Notes: generated by a model from the letters alone, not told the origin. Shown: positions 24,349 to 31,751, numbered from the stretch's first letter. The stretch is 34,104 bases of DNA from an uncultured Eubacteriales bacterium (GCA_900551345.1 URVP01000003.1:1-34104), one strand, 5' to 3'. Program-made: numbers and translations.

Positions 24349-24637
24349 CAATTATATTGAAAATGAAGAAAATACCGGTATCATTGAACTTATCGATGAG
24401 AACGGCGAAGCAGTGCAGTTTGAACATCTTGACACATTAGAGCTTGACTCTGTAACATATGTGGTACTAACTCCTTATACAGGAAAAGACGAAGATGAGA
24501 GTGATGTTTACATTATGAAAATAGTAAACGAAGACGGAGAGGACATACTTGTTACAGTGGAGGACGGCAAAACAATAAAAAAAGTATTTGAAGAATTTAA
24601 AGAGAGAACAAAAGATGATTTTGACTTTATAGACTGA
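24338..24637 (+). CDS. DUF1292 family protein (YrzB-like)
   Basis: A 99-residue acidic protein with the DUF1292 core GIIELIDENGEAVQFEHLDTLELDSVTYVVLTPY, then DVYIMKIVNEDGEDILVTVEDGKTIKKVFEEFKE. The ATG at 24338 is chosen because AAAGGAGG lies eight bases upstream inside ruvX; a longer frame from 24281 is only an extension. It is conserved next to ruvX in Firmicutes and of unknown biochemical role. Confidence 0.92.
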   Translation: MDDNNYIENEENTGIIELIDENGEAVQFEHLDTLELDSVTYVVLTPYTGKDEDESDVYIMKIVNEDGEDILVTVEDGKTIKKVFEEFKERTKDDFDFID

Positions 24638-24685
24638 TGTTATCTTTTTTAATAAAAATGTTATCAATTTAACATATCTTACATC

Positions 24686-24714
24686 TTGTATTTTTCTCTG
24701 TTTTATGTCATAAT
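24686..24714 (+). promoter_or_regulatory. Promoter of the 6S RNA
   Basis: TTGTAT (24686-24691), a 17-bp spacer and CATAAT (24709-24714). Initiation 6-7 bases later falls at the 5' arm of the 6S closing stem. Confidence 0.6.
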
Positions 24715-24720
24715 AATAAC

Positions 24721-24912
24721 GAACCCTGTGGTGTGCGTAAACGGGCGAAAATTTATAACCAACAGATACAATAAGGGAGCTTAATCTCTGAGAGTGGTGT
24801 TTATGCCCTCCAACTTATGTTGTCAGAGGGAAATCTAAAGCGATCAGGAAGCACCCACCTGCGCAAGCAGGTTGTAAATTTACCCTAAAACGGCACAACG
24901 GGGATAGTTTAA
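24721..24912 (+). ncRNA. ssrS: 6S RNA
   Basis: About 190 nt in an intergenic region with promoter and terminator. The ends can pair (AACCCTGT...GTGTGCG with CGGCAC...ACGGGGATAGTT), giving the closing stem. The 3' strand of the large internal loop carries GAAGCACCCACCTGCGCAAGCAGGTTGT, a small hairpin preceded by CACCC, as in other 6S RNAs. The middle has a long terminal hairpin with GGAG/CTCC and CCCTC/GAGGG pairs. 6S RNA mimics an open promoter and sequesters housekeeping RNA polymerase in stationary phase. The identification is by architecture and motif memory, not by covariance search. Confidence 0.75.
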
Positions 24913-24916
24913 AAAC

Positions 24917-24950
24917 AAAAGGATTGAAGCATATTTGCTCAATCCTTTTT
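24917..24950. terminator. Terminator after 6S RNA, usable from both sides
   Basis: AAAAGGATTGA pairs with TCAATCCTTTT over a short loop and TT follows on plus; on the minus strand the stem is followed by TTTTGTTTTT. It can serve the convergent small-gene cluster ending at 25023. Confidence 0.8.
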
Positions 24951-25022
24951 TCATTTTAAAAATTTTTACTTTATATATCTTTCTCTCCACATTTACACAT
25001 ACATTTTTTGTCAGTTTGTCTC

Positions 25023-25337
25023 TTATGTATCCCAAAAACCCGAAAGTAAAAGTGCCCCAAGGCCTATTATAAGCGGCATATCCCGCTCCTCCTTATCTTC
25101 AAAAAGCAGAAGCATAATGAGCCCTATAATTATCAAGTCATCTGCCTGTATTCCATCGAAAAAACCTTTCCCCTCTTTTGAAGGATAAGCAAGGGTGGGA
25201 ATTCTAGGTGCTTTAAAACGCCTTTGGGGCAGTCGCTGCCGCTGAGGCGGCGGAGAGGGGGTATTTACACGGGGCGGGTCAACTCGGACTTCATTTTCAA
25301 ACGGACTATAATACCTTCTGTACGCCATAGATGACAT
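25023..25337 (-). CDS. Small membrane protein, proline/arginine-rich N-terminus
   Basis: A product of about 104 residues. The ATG at 25337 overlaps the previous stop (TGATG), giving MSSMAYRR; an ATG nine bases later (25328) is spaced better from AGAGGTG, so the start is ambiguous. The N-terminal half is basic and Pro-rich (RVNTPSPPPQRQRLPQRRFKAPRIPTLAYP). The C-terminus is two hydrophobic strands around a charged hinge: DDLIIIGLIMLLLFEDKEERDMPLIIGLGALLLSGFW. This acidic-hinge hairpin resembles small membrane proteins often seen in clostridial sporulation loci, though I cannot name the family. Third gene of a cluster preceded by a sigma-E-like promoter. Confidence 0.75.
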   Translation of the reverse strand: MSSMAYRRYYSPFENEVRVDPPRVNTPSPPPQRQRLPQRRFKAPRIPTLAYPSKEGKGFFDGIQADDLIIIGLIMLLLFEDKEERDMPLIIGLGALLLSGFWDT

Positions 25338-25690
25338 CACCTCTTTAACCCTTTGCCAAACAGTGCCGAAGGCAAGTCGCTGTATCGCATAAGGTTCATA
25401 ATCACATCAAATTTTTGCTGCCTTCTGGAGCTCAGGTATGGTCTTAATGCATTCATCAGCTGCATACGGGGCGCCCTATTTCCGCTTTGCAGCGTAGACA
25501 AAAGATTGCCATAATTGCCAAGACTGCCCAAACTCGCCATTATATCAGATCTGCCGCCATCTTCAGAGCTGTCTCTGTCCTCTCCGCCCGATCCCGAAAA
25601 CCCCTTAATTAAGGAGTTTAAGGAATCCTGTCCCTGAGGAGAATTCATCATTTCTCGTAAAGAATCAAGTGCTTTTGAAAAATCGTCCAT
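25337..25690 (-). CDS. Small unknown protein of a likely sporulation cluster
   Basis: A 117-residue product: MDDFSKALDSLREMMNSPQGQDSL at the start, a Gly/Ser/Asp-rich linker (GSGGEDRDSSEDGG), then a helical basic part with MQLMNALRPYLSSRRQQKFDVIMNLMRYSDLPSALFG. The MNSPQG motif near the start echoes MNTPEG in the neighbouring 25701-25952 product, suggesting the two are distant relatives. It begins 10 bp after that gene and its stop overlaps the start of the next. No signal peptide, Cys or enzyme motif is seen. Function unknown. Confidence 0.78.
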   Translation of the reverse strand: MDDFSKALDSLREMMNSPQGQDSLNSLIKGFSGSGGEDRDSSEDGGRSDIMASLGSLGNYGNLLSTLQSGNRAPRMQLMNALRPYLSSRRQQKFDVIMNLMRYSDLPSALFGKGLKR

Positions 25691-25700
25691 TTATAAAACA

Positions 25701-25952
25701 TCACTCCCTGTTGCAGAATTGGTTAAGTTTATCCAAAATCTCTCTGTTGCTTGCATGTTTTGAAGATTGCCCGTGATGAGAAGCTGCATCAAGGTTATTA
25801 AGCTTTCTCATCAGCTCCTTTTTATCCATGGATGCCAGCTTATTTCTTATTTGAGCACCTTCCGGTGTGTTCATAATTTGCTTTACCCGTTCTATACCTT
25901 CGTTCAGTTCGGCTCTGCTGAAGCGACTCATAAGTTCTTCTATACTTTTCAA
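25701..25952 (-). CDS. Small helical protein, first gene of a likely sporulation cluster
   Basis: The start is taken at a TTG (25952) because AAGGAGGGG lies just upstream, giving 83 residues; a longer frame reaches 26000 but covers that site. The sequence LKSIEELMSRFSRAELNEGIERVKQIMNTPEGAQIRNKLASMDKKELMRKLNNLDAASHHG is almost all helix and charged. The MNTPEG motif matches MNSPQG in the next gene. No membrane segment, Cys or catalytic motif is visible. Its predicted promoter, about 100 bases upstream, looks sporulation-specific. Function unknown. Confidence 0.72.
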   Translation of the reverse strand: MKSIEELMSRFSRAELNEGIERVKQIMNTPEGAQIRNKLASMDKKELMRKLNNLDAASHHGQSSKHASNREILDKLNQFCNRE

Positions 25953-26050
25953 CAATATCCCCTCCTTATACATAAAATTAAAAGAAGGAAAAAGGGCCAC
26001 ACATAGGGGGAATATATGTTAAGTGTAAAAGTAAGGAGCAATTACATTAG

Positions 26051-26079
26051 ATTGTATGGCACTTTTTCCGTCAATATAA
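26051..26079 (-). promoter_or_regulatory. Sigma-E-like sporulation promoter
   Basis: On the minus strand TTATATT (26073-26079) is followed after 14 bp by CATACAAT (26051-26058). Both fit the Bacillus sigma-E consensus (ATATT, 13-15 bp, CATACAnT). Transcription would enter the three-gene cluster below. A vegetative reading (TTGACG, 17 bp, TCTAAT) overlaps and is weaker. Confidence 0.6.
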
Positions 26080-26094
26080 CAACTTTTCTTCAGA

Positions 26095-26286
26095 TTATCT
26101 GCAAAAAATCATGATAACAGCTATAATAAACAATAAAACGGTACAATTACCTTTACATCCGCTTTGTGTAGGGCAAGATGTTTCAACACAAGCACAGGAA
26201 TTATCTTCATAAGCTGTATCACAGCTGCAATCATTGCCACAGAAAAAATTATTGTTTCCACAATTGTTTGAAAATCCACAGTTCAT
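26095..26286 (-). CDS. Cys-rich small protein with C-terminal membrane segment
   Basis: A 63-residue product with 11 Cys, spread over the first 48 residues (MNCGFSNNCGNNNFFCGNDC, then CDTAYEDNSCACVETSCP, then GCKGNC). It ends in one hydrophobic stretch, TVLLFIIAVIMIF, and CR. GGGAGGT lies seven bases before the ATG. Asn/Cys-rich leader plus C-terminal anchor suggests a spore-coat or surface component, or a metal-binding peptide; no maturation genes lie nearby, so a bacteriocin is less likely. A CATACTATA box upstream on the minus strand fits the -10 of late sporulation sigma factors, without a clear -35. Confidence 0.68.
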   Translation of the reverse strand: MNCGFSNNCGNNNFFCGNDCSCDTAYEDNSCACVETSCPTQSGCKGNCTVLLFIIAVIMIFCR

Positions 26287-26332
26287 AAAAATTACCTCCC
26301 TTCAATGTTATAGTATGCAATCAGTATTTCAC

Positions 26333-26361
26333 TTGACACTTGCAGTGTATCATGTTATTAT
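26333..26361 (+). promoter_or_regulatory. Promoter of the phosphodiesterase-GH2 genes
   Basis: Perfect TTGACA (26333-26338), a 17-bp spacer and TATTAT (26356-26361). The interrupted repeat ACACT-TGC-AGTGT (26336-26348) overlaps the -35 box and could be an operator. Confidence 0.7.
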
Positions 26362-26382
26362 ACATTTTGGGGTGGATTGTAT

Positions 26383-26826
26383 ATGTCACTTATGGTAATC
26401 AGTGATACTCACGGCAGAACTACAGCTGTCATGAATGTATTACTCAGAAACAAAGAGATAGAGCACCTTATTCATCTTGGGGATATGGTAGCTGATGCAC
26501 AAGATATAGAAGCGGCATTTTCTGCTGTTTCTGTTATTAAGATTGCAGGTAATAATGACTTTTTTTCACGGGAAAGAGAAGAAGTTGTTATTAACTGGAA
26601 TGATTTGCGTATTTTTGCATGCCACGGTCACCGATACGGAGTAAGAGGCAGCAAAACAATCTTGGCAAAAAGAGCAAAAGAATTAGGTGCAAACTTTGCA
26701 CTATTCGGTCATACCCACATAAAATTTGACGAAGAAATCGATGGGGTGCGGCTACTAAATCCATCTAACATGGGCTATTTTATATTAGAAAAAAACGGAG
26801 AATATACATATAATTCACTATATTAA
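26383..26826 (+). CDS. YfcE/MJ0936-type metallophosphoesterase
   Basis: A 147-residue metal-dependent phosphodiesterase. It has the calcineurin-like motifs in order: MVISDTHGR (D-x-H), HLGDMVAD (GD), IAGNNDFF (GNxD here), FACHGHRYGV (GHxH-like) and LFGHTHIKFDE (GHTH). These residues hold two metal ions, usually Mn. The substrate is probably a phosphodiester, but not known. ATG 26383 is used because GGTGG lies seven bases upstream, giving MSLMVISDTHG; the TTG at 26377 is less likely. The GH2 gene follows 18 bp later. Confidence 0.92.
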   Translation: MSLMVISDTHGRTTAVMNVLLRNKEIEHLIHLGDMVADAQDIEAAFSAVSVIKIAGNNDFFSREREEVVINWNDLRIFACHGHRYGVRGSKTILAKRAKELGANFALFGHTHIKFDEEIDGVRLLNPSNMGYFILEKNGEYTYNSLY

Positions 26827-26844
26827 AAAAAGGGACTGTAAAAA

Positions 26845-28518
26845 ATGGAAAGACTTTTTGACACACACAGGATACGAACACAGATTTGCTTGGACGGTAT
26901 ATGGGACTTTCAAACCGTTGAAGGAGATACTCCGCCCGAGAAATACACAGATACTATGGCGGTTCCCTCATGCTGGGAAATGAATATCAGATATTGCCGT
27001 TATACGGGATATGCAGCTTACAGAAAAAGAATTTCCCTTACCCGTGACGGAAATCTTCGACTGCTGTTTAAAGGCGTAAGCCATTCGGGAACAATATATT
27101 TTGACGGTAAAAGAGTTGGTTTTCATTATAACGCATATACACCTTTCAGCATTGTGATTCCAGATGTGAAAAAGGGCGAACACACAGTTGAAGTTATTGC
27201 AGACAATCATTTTTCAGAAAAATCCACCCTGCATATTCCTAATGACTATTTTACATACGGCGGTATAACCCGTCCTGCTTTTTACGAAATAATTCCCGAA
27301 ACATATATAGAGCGTTCGGAATTTGAACCACTGTGCGAAAACGGCAAATGGTCTGCCAATATACGCATATATGTCAGAAATATATCGGACAAAGAGCAAA
27401 ACTGCGATATCAATATCAGCTGCGCCGGTTCAACAAAAACCGTTCCTGCACACATTAAACCCAACGGTGAAACCCTTATCAGCTGTGATATGAGCTTTGA
27501 CAATGTTACTCCTTGGAGTCATGAAAACCCTTATCTTTATTTGATAAATTATACTCTTATATCAAACGGAATAGAAATTGATGACCTGATTGACCGTGTA
27601 GGTATGCGTGTTGTGGGTATTGAGGGCCATCGCCTTACCGTAAACGGCAAACCTGTAGTTTTAAAAGGCGTTAACAGGCATGAGGACCACGGCAGCGTAG
27701 GATGTGCCATTCCCTTGCAGATAATGTATTCAGACATAGACCTAATTAGAGATATGGGGGCAAATGCCGTAAGAACATGTCATTATCCCAATGATGAAAG
27801 ATTCTTAGACCTTTGCGATGAAAACGGTATTTTCGTATGGGAAGAGCATCACAGCAGAGGTTTAAATGAAGCTCAGGTTACAAATCCTCTGTTTATGGAA
27901 CAATCCGAACAGGTTACAAACGAAATGCTTGATTATCATTATAACCACCCCTCTATTGTTATCTGGGGTTGTCTTAATGAATGTCCGTCAGATTCAGTAG
28001 CAGGAAGAGAAATATATAAAAAGCATTTTAAAATGCTTAAAAGGGATAAAAGCCGTCCTGCAAGCTTTGCAAGTAACAGAATCGAAAAAGACGATTGTCT
28101 TGATCTTGTAGATATATGCTCATTTAATCTTTATCCTTTGTGGTACGGTACTGAAACGCCGGAGGACAGAATGGTACATATGAAAGAATTCCTCACTGAA
28201 AAAGGAGAGGCAGAAAAACCCGTTATAATAAGCGAATTCGGTGCCGGCGGCATATACAACTTCCACGATGTGATGAATGTTAAGTGGAGCGAAGAATATC
28301 AGGCCGAAGTGTTAGAAAAGAGCATTAAAGCATATCTTGAAGCACCATTTGTCACAGGAATGTTTATATGGCAGTTCTGCGACACACGAGTAACACAGGA
28401 GGATTGGCCCTTAAGCCGTCCAAACAGCCGAAATAACAAAGGTGTTGTTGACGAATACCGCAGACCTAAACTTTCGTATTATGCTGTAAAAAAACTCTTT
28501 TCTGAAAATAATAATTAA
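26845..28518 (+). CDS. Compact GH2 glycoside hydrolase, beta-glucuronidase-like
   Basis: A 557-residue cytoplasmic enzyme with GH2 layout: a sugar-binding N-terminal domain (LDGIWDFQ, VPSCWEMN, GVSHSGTIYFDGKRVGFHYNAYTPF), an Ig-like domain, then the TIM barrel with GVNRHEDHG, VRTCHYPNDERFLDLCDENGIFVWEE, IVIWGCLNECPSDS (acid/base Glu379) and VIISEFGAGG (nucleophile Glu464). Near the end an N-x-K motif (Asn530, Lys532 in RNNKGV) is placed like the one that recognises the glucuronate carboxylate in beta-glucuronidases, which favours that activity; beta-galactosidase remains possible. No signal peptide is seen. No sugar transporter or regulator is adjacent. Confidence 0.88.
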   Translation: MERLFDTHRIRTQICLDGIWDFQTVEGDTPPEKYTDTMAVPSCWEMNIRYCRYTGYAAYRKRISLTRDGNLRLLFKGVSHSGTIYFDGKRVGFHYNAYTPFSIVIPDVKKGEHTVEVIADNHFSEKSTLHIPNDYFTYGGITRPAFYEIIPETYIERSEFEPLCENGKWSANIRIYVRNISDKEQNCDINISCAGSTKTVPAHIKPNGETLISCDMSFDNVTPWSHENPYLYLINYTLISNGIEIDDLIDRVGMRVVGIEGHRLTVNGKPVVLKGVNRHEDHGSVGCAIPLQIMYSDIDLIRDMGANAVRTCHYPNDERFLDLCDENGIFVWEEHHSRGLNEAQVTNPLFMEQSEQVTNEMLDYHYNHPSIVIWGCLNECPSDSVAGREIYKKHFKMLKRDKSRPASFASNRIEKDDCLDLVDICSFNLYPLWYGTETPEDRMVHMKEFLTEKGEAEKPVIISEFGAGGIYNFHDVMNVKWSEEYQAEVLEKSIKAYLEAPFVTGMFIWQFCDTRVTQEDWPLSRPNSRNNKGVVDEYRRPKLSYYAVKKLFSENNN

Positions 28519-28521
28519 AAG

Positions 28522-28869
28522 ATGTTTAAAAAGGCCGATTTGATTGTATATATAATTATTGCACTGCTGTTTTGTGGTATTTTCCTTTGGATTAACACAC
28601 CCGGCTCACAGTATGCCGTAATATACTACCATGGCAAAGAATTTGCCCGTTATCCTCTGAAAACCGCCAACGAAAGAGTTGATGTAGAAGGCCTTGCAAC
28701 GATTGTTGTTTCCGGGGGCAAGGCATATTTTGAAAGTTCAACATGCGCAAGCCAAACTTGTGTAAACAGCGGAAACTGTAGAAGCGGACAACCGGTTATA
28801 TGTGCACCCAACAGAATAATTTTAAGAATTGAAGGAAGCGTAGGTGATGTTGATGCCATCACCTACTAA
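28522..28869 (+). CDS. NusG domain II-containing protein
   Basis: A 115-residue protein with one N-terminal membrane segment (LIVYIIIALLFCGIFLWI) and a small extracytoplasmic beta domain of the NusG_II type: YHGKEFARYPLKTANERVDVEGL...IVVSGGKAYFESSTCASQTCVNSGNCRSGQPVICAPNRIILRIEG. The Cys cluster is typical of this subgroup. It begins 3 bp after the GH2 stop and overlaps the Gx transporter gene, the usual pairing in Clostridia, so these two are translated together. Exact role unknown. Confidence 0.88.
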   Translation: MFKKADLIVYIIIALLFCGIFLWINTPGSQYAVIYYHGKEFARYPLKTANERVDVEGLATIVVSGGKAYFESSTCASQTCVNSGNCRSGQPVICAPNRIILRIEGSVGDVDAITY

Positions 28870-29371
28870 CTTCCGTGTACAAAACCTTACTGTTTTTGCA
28901 ATGTTCACAGCTGCCGCGCTGTCGCTGTCTGCATTTGAAAACTTAATTCCTTCGCCCGTTGCCGGAATCAAGCTCGGTCTTGCCAATATAATAATTCTCT
29001 TTGTTCTTTTGTGTTTCGGGTACAAAGAGGCTATGCTTATCAATATATCAAGATGTCTGCTTGCATCTGTTTTCGGAGGGGGTATATCCTCACTTATATA
29101 TAGTCTTACCGGGGCAATAGCCTCCTTAAGCTTTATGTACCTGCTCATACTTGCCTCAAAAGGCAGGCTTTCCACCGTATGTATAAGTATCTGCGGTGCA
29201 CTGATTCATATTCTTGTTCAGCTCTATGTTGCATCTGTTATAACAGGCTCGATGTATGTTTTTGAGCTGATACCAATATATATGGTAACATCAGTAATTT
29301 CCGGACTGTTTGTTGGGGTAGCTTGTTGGTTTCTGACAGGTTTTTACAATAAATTTAACAAAAACACTTGA
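28853..29371 (+). CDS. Gx transporter family membrane protein (HepPPSynt component I-like)
   Basis: A 172-residue integral membrane protein with about five or six hydrophobic helices. The family signature SAFENLIPSPVAGIKLGLANIIILFVLLCFGYKEAMLINISRCLLASVFGGG contains the Gly-rich turns that name the group, originally annotated as heptaprenyl diphosphate synthase subunit I. Substrate is unproven. ATG 28853 has AGGTGAT four bases upstream; ATG 28847 is equally possible. It overlaps the NusG-II gene by about 17 bp. Confidence 0.87.
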   Translation: MPSPTNFRVQNLTVFAMFTAAALSLSAFENLIPSPVAGIKLGLANIIILFVLLCFGYKEAMLINISRCLLASVFGGGISSLIYSLTGAIASLSFMYLLILASKGRLSTVCISICGALIHILVQLYVASVITGSMYVFELIPIYMVTSVISGLFVGVACWFLTGFYNKFNKNT

Positions 29372-29396
29372 CAGCTTGACAAAAGTGTTTTATAAT
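29368..29396 (+). promoter_or_regulatory. Strong promoter of rpmH and the rnpA-mnmG block
   Basis: TTGACA (29368-29373), a 17-bp spacer and TATAAT (29391-29396), both perfect. A second TTGACA-like box at 29377 is only 8 bp from the -10 and probably inert. The -35 overlaps the Gx transporter stop codon. Confidence 0.85.
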
Positions 29397-29461
29397 TAAT
29401 ATCCTTGATAATATGCATAAGTCTGTTTATTATTAATTATTTTAAATAGGAGTTGAATAAA

Positions 29462-29596
29462 ATGAAAAGAACATTCCAGCCAAAGAAGAGACAGAGATCA
29501 AAAGTTCACGGCTTCAGAAAGAGAATGAGCACAAAGAACGGCCGTAAGGTTCTGGCTGCAAGAAGAGCAAAAGGCAGAGCAAAGCTCAGCGCTTAA
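29462..29596 (+). CDS. rpmH: 50S ribosomal protein L34
   Basis: A 44-residue bL34: MKRTFQPKKRQRSKVHGFRKRMSTKNGRKVLAARRAKGRAKLSA, full length and canonical. It is short enough to be missed by ORF callers. AGGAG precedes the ATG. It starts the conserved rpmH-rnpA-yidD-yidC-jag-mnmE-mnmG block. Confidence 0.98.
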   Translation: MKRTFQPKKRQRSKVHGFRKRMSTKNGRKVLAARRAKGRAKLSA

Positions 29597-29600
29597 TCTG

Positions 29601-29954
29601 ATGCGTCAAACCATATCCTTAACCGAAAATACACTTTTTAAAAGGCTGTATTATCGGGGCAAAAAATCAATAAGCCCGCAGATGGTGCTGTATTATATGC
29701 CCAACAGATTAACATGTAACCGGCTGGGCATTACTGCGAGCACAAAAATCGGACACGCAGTTGTACGAAACCGAATGAGGCGGCTTGTTAGGGAAGCATA
29801 TCGCTCCGAAGAGCAGCAGTGCAAGGTCGGTTATGACCTTGTTGTGGTTGTGCGAAGCGGTATGCTTAATAGTAATTACAGAAAAATTTGTTGTTCTATG
29901 CGCAGAATGCTTACTGAAGCAGGAATCATAAAAGGCAGCGAAGAAAAATTATGA
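29601..29954 (+). CDS. rnpA: Ribonuclease P protein component
   Basis: A 117-residue basic protein that assists the RNase P RNA in tRNA 5' maturation. The RNR signature is present (GHAVVRNRMRRLVREAYRSEE), preceded by RLGITASTKI and followed by DLVVVVRSGML. It starts 4 bp after rpmH and has no obvious Shine-Dalgarno, suggesting coupling; its end overlaps yidD by 4 bp. Confidence 0.97.
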   Translation: MRQTISLTENTLFKRLYYRGKKSISPQMVLYYMPNRLTCNRLGITASTKIGHAVVRNRMRRLVREAYRSEEQQCKVGYDLVVVVRSGMLNSNYRKICCSMRRMLTEAGIIKGSEEKL

Positions 29955-30160
29955 GAACTTTATTAATCGGAGTGGTAAAACTTTATCGCAAATATATATC
30001 TCCGCTTAAAAAACCTTGTTGTAGGTTTTATCCTACCTGTTCACAGTATGCTATTCAAGCACTGGAAAAATACGGTGCACTTAAAGGGTCTTATCTTTCG
30101 ATAAAGCGGATCTTAAAATGTCATCCGTTAAACAAAGGCGGATATGATCCGCTTAAATAG
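29951..30160 (+). CDS. yidD: Membrane protein insertion efficiency factor YidD
   Basis: A 69-residue YidD with KLYRKYISPLKKPCCRFYPTCSQYAIQALEKYGALKGSYLSIKRILKCHPLNKGGYDPL, including the conserved Cys residues and HPxxxGGYDP. It helps insertion of inner-membrane proteins with YidC. Starts within ATGA at the rnpA stop. Confidence 0.97.
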   Translation: MRTLLIGVVKLYRKYISPLKKPCCRFYPTCSQYAIQALEKYGALKGSYLSIKRILKCHPLNKGGYDPLK

Positions 30161-30209
30161 CTAACCTGAGCTTTATAAAAAAAAACACTTATACTTTCGG
30201 AGGACTTTC

Positions 30210-31100
30210 ATGTTTGATTTGATAGCAACCCCTTTTGCGTACATCATGCGGTTCATCTACGATCTTGTGAATAACTATGGTCTTACCATCATTCTGTTTA
30301 CCATATTGGCAAGGGTTATTCTTTGGCCGCTTAATGCATCTTCCCAAAAGTCGATGCTTGCTATGCAAAAAATACAGCCTGAACTGGCTAAACTTCAGGA
30401 AAAATATAAAAATGACAAGGATAAGCTAGGCCAGGAAACAATGAAGCTTTACCAGGAAAACGGTGTTAACCCCATGGGCGGATGCCTTCCTATGCTTATT
30501 CAGTTTCCTTTAATTATAGCAATATATCAGGTTATTATTAAACCCATAACATATCTTATGAATGTAAAAATGAGTATCGGTGAAATAATAGCCCTGCTCC
30601 AGGAGAACGGTTTTGGAAAAGGCCTTACCGAGGCAAGTCAGCAAATACAGATACTTGATGCAGTTTCAAAAAGCGGACTGGCTGATAAAATTGAAGGGTT
30701 TATTAATATAGACTTTACTTTTTTTGGGCTTGACCTTTCACAAGTTCCCCAGTCCTATCTTGGACAATGGCAAACTAACTTTATATGGATAATCCCAGTA
30801 CTCTCACTTGTTTCCGCATATGCCATGAGTAAACTTTCAACATCGTTAAGCGGAAATAATTCATCAGCTAACAAACAAACGCAGCAAACACAAAAGACTA
30901 TGCTGCTTCTTATGCCTCTTATGTCGGGATACTTTACGCTTATTCTTCCCGCCGGAGTAGGTCTTTACTGGATTGTAAGTAACATTCTTCAAATGATTCA
31001 GCAATATATTATAACTATGTCTTTAAGAAAAAAGACTGCACAAGATGATATTTCTGTAAATGCAGTTGATGTGAAAATAAAAAAGAAAAAGAAAAAATAG
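30210..31100 (+). CDS. yidC: Membrane protein insertase YidC/Oxa1
   Basis: A 296-residue Oxa1-type insertase of the Gram-positive length. It has an N-terminal hydrophobic region, YGLTIILFTILARVILWPLNASSQKSMLAMQKIQPELAKLQEKYKNDKDKLGQE with the conserved Arg in the first core helix, then NPMGGCLPMLIQFPLIIAIYQVI, and later core helices ending ILPAGVGLYWIVSNILQMIQQYII. The C-terminal tail is Lys-rich (KIKKKKKK). It lacks the large periplasmic domain of Gram-negative YidC and has no clear lipobox. GGAGG lies seven bases before the ATG. Confidence 0.96.
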   Translation: MFDLIATPFAYIMRFIYDLVNNYGLTIILFTILARVILWPLNASSQKSMLAMQKIQPELAKLQEKYKNDKDKLGQETMKLYQENGVNPMGGCLPMLIQFPLIIAIYQVIIKPITYLMNVKMSIGEIIALLQENGFGKGLTEASQQIQILDAVSKSGLADKIEGFINIDFTFFGLDLSQVPQSYLGQWQTNFIWIIPVLSLVSAYAMSKLSTSLSGNNSSANKQTQQTQKTMLLLMPLMSGYFTLILPAGVGLYWIVSNILQMIQQYIITMSLRKKTAQDDISVNAVDVKIKKKKKK

Positions 31101-31136
31101 AAATCAGAATACAAACCCGTTTCGGAGGTGTTATAT

Positions 31137-31751
31137 ATGAAAACGAAAACTTTTACCGCAAAAACAGTTGAAGAAGCGGTATCTGCAGCAGCTGAATTTT
31201 ATAATGTAAATAAAGATGATATAAGATACGAAATTACAGATGCCGGTTCAAAAGGTATTTTGGGTATCGGCGCTAAAGACTGCGTAATTGAAGCACACCC
31301 TTTGGTTACAGCTTTAGTAGAGAGTTTTGTTGCATCTACTCTTGAAAAGATGGGTTTTGAATCGGAAGTATATGCAATTGAAAAAGACGATTGTGTATCT
31401 GTAGATATAACAAGTGATTATGCCGGTGCAATAATTGGCAGAAGAGGCGAAACTCTTGATGCGCTTCAGTATCTTGCAACTCTTTATATTAACCGTTTCT
31501 TCCCAAAGGAAAGATACATAAGAGTTACACTCGATATCGAAAATTACAGAGAAAAAAGAGAACAAGCTCTTATCCATTTGGCAAACAGCGTTGCAGCTAA
31601 AGTAATTCGCTATAAAAAGGATATTGTGCTTGAGCCTATGAATCCTCTGGAAAGAAGAATTATACATTCAGCTCTTCAGGGTAATGACAAAATTGTCAGC
31701 AAAAGTATAGGAACAGAACCTCACAGAAAAGTTGTTATTTCTCTTGCATAA
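31137..31751 (+). CDS. jag: RNA-binding protein Jag/KhpB
   Basis: A 204-residue product with an N-terminal Jag domain (KTFTAKTVEEAVSAAAEFYNVNKDDIRYEITDAGSKGILGIGAKD), a KH domain (VDITSDYAGAIIGRRGETLDALQYLATLYINR) and an R3H domain (EPMNPLERRIIHSALQGNDKIVSKSIGTEPHRKVVI). In related bacteria it works with KhpA in RNA binding and cell elongation. ATG 31137 follows GGAGGTG; a start at 31128 lies too close to it. Confidence 0.95.
   Translation: MKTKTFTAKTVEEAVSAAAEFYNVNKDDIRYEITDAGSKGILGIGAKDCVIEAHPLVTALVESFVASTLEKMGFESEVYAIEKDDCVSVDITSDYAGAIIGRRGETLDALQYLATLYINRFFPKERYIRVTLDIENYREKREQALIHLANSVAAKVIRYKKDIVLEPMNPLERRIIHSALQGNDKIVSKSIGTEPHRKVVISLA

Noticed and set aside
24721..24912. T-box or other riboswitch leader
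   Set aside because: No gene follows on the plus strand, the RNA ends in its own terminator, and no AGGGUGG-type T-box sequence is present.
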